Source: Planctomycetaceae bacterium
GTDB lineage: Bacteria; Planctomycetota; Planctomycetia; Pirellulales; Thermoguttaceae
Direction of reading: 5' to 3'
DNA: 6,601 nt
Assembly: GCA_009783865.1 (NCBI GenBank)
Contig: WRCR01000232.1
Coordinates: 1-6,601 of the forward strand
The position numbers were made by a program, and so were the translations under genes. This document shows, in pieces, positions 6,566-6,601 of this stretch. Numbering within the stretch: position 1 is the stretch's first letter; each line of letters begins with the position of its first letter. The notes under the pieces were generated by a model. That model was not told the DNA's origin. It worked only from the letters and a program-made list of their open reading frames with translations, and did not search any database.

Positions 6566-6601
6566 TGGTGAGCAGGGAGTGGTTAGCGGTGAGTGGCGGA
6601 A
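6566..6601 (+). repeat. G-rich degenerate repeat at the right window edge (copy 2)
   Basis: The last bases consist of overlapping GGTGAG/GAGTGG/GGTTAGC-like words with no room for T- or C-rich codons. GAGCAGGGAGTGG (6570-6582) and GGTGAGTGGCGGAA (6588-6601) align with the minus strand at 3508-3533. The window ends just where the copy at 3508 would continue into its inverted-repeat element, so another copy of that element may lie to the right. Confidence 0.5.

Overview
The window most likely comes from a planctomycete, probably an uncultured member with moderate-to-low GC (mid-40s percent by eye, not computed). The main reason is the large minus-strand gene. It joins an NPCBM-type carbohydrate-binding domain, a TolB/PD40-like beta-propeller, a region resembling the middle domain of hydrazine synthase alpha (HzsA), and a C-terminal cytochrome c domain with a planctomycete-style ending (WLDVNCQY). 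Lineage is inferred from gene content, not from a marker gene.

Layout: (1) positions 1-75 hold the first 25 codons of a minus-strand gene that runs off the left edge and probably starts with a membrane segment or signal anchor. (2) Positions 76-170 are intergenic and carry a short degenerate 'CACGGAAGT' tandem motif. (3) Positions 171-872 (minus) encode a DUF2461/TIGR02453 protein of unknown function. (4) Positions 873-972 are an AT-rich gap between divergent genes. (5) Positions 973-3435 (plus) encode an 820-residue exported protein with a helix-rich body resembling alpha/alpha-toroid polysaccharide lyases and a CBM-like C-terminal domain; its exact family is not recognised. (6) The 82-bp gap between the convergent genes (3436-3517) is almost entirely an unusual set of inverted repeats, which runs into the 3' end of the next gene. 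(7) Positions 3518-6328 (minus) encode the 936-residue HzsA-related di-heme protein, with a clear ribosome binding site and a well-placed sigma70-like promoter. (8) Positions 6329-6601 are its upstream region and end in G-rich repeat sequence related to the element in (6).

The two large genes both encode exported proteins with carbohydrate-binding-type modules. This fits a polysaccharide-degrading, envelope-active lifestyle, but they face each other and are not an operon. No tRNA, rRNA, CRISPR array, transposase or prophage gene was seen. The points most worth following up are the di-heme HzsA-like fusion, the interlocked A-B-A'-B' inverted repeat and its apparent second partial copy at the window end, and the unassigned 820-residue exported protein.
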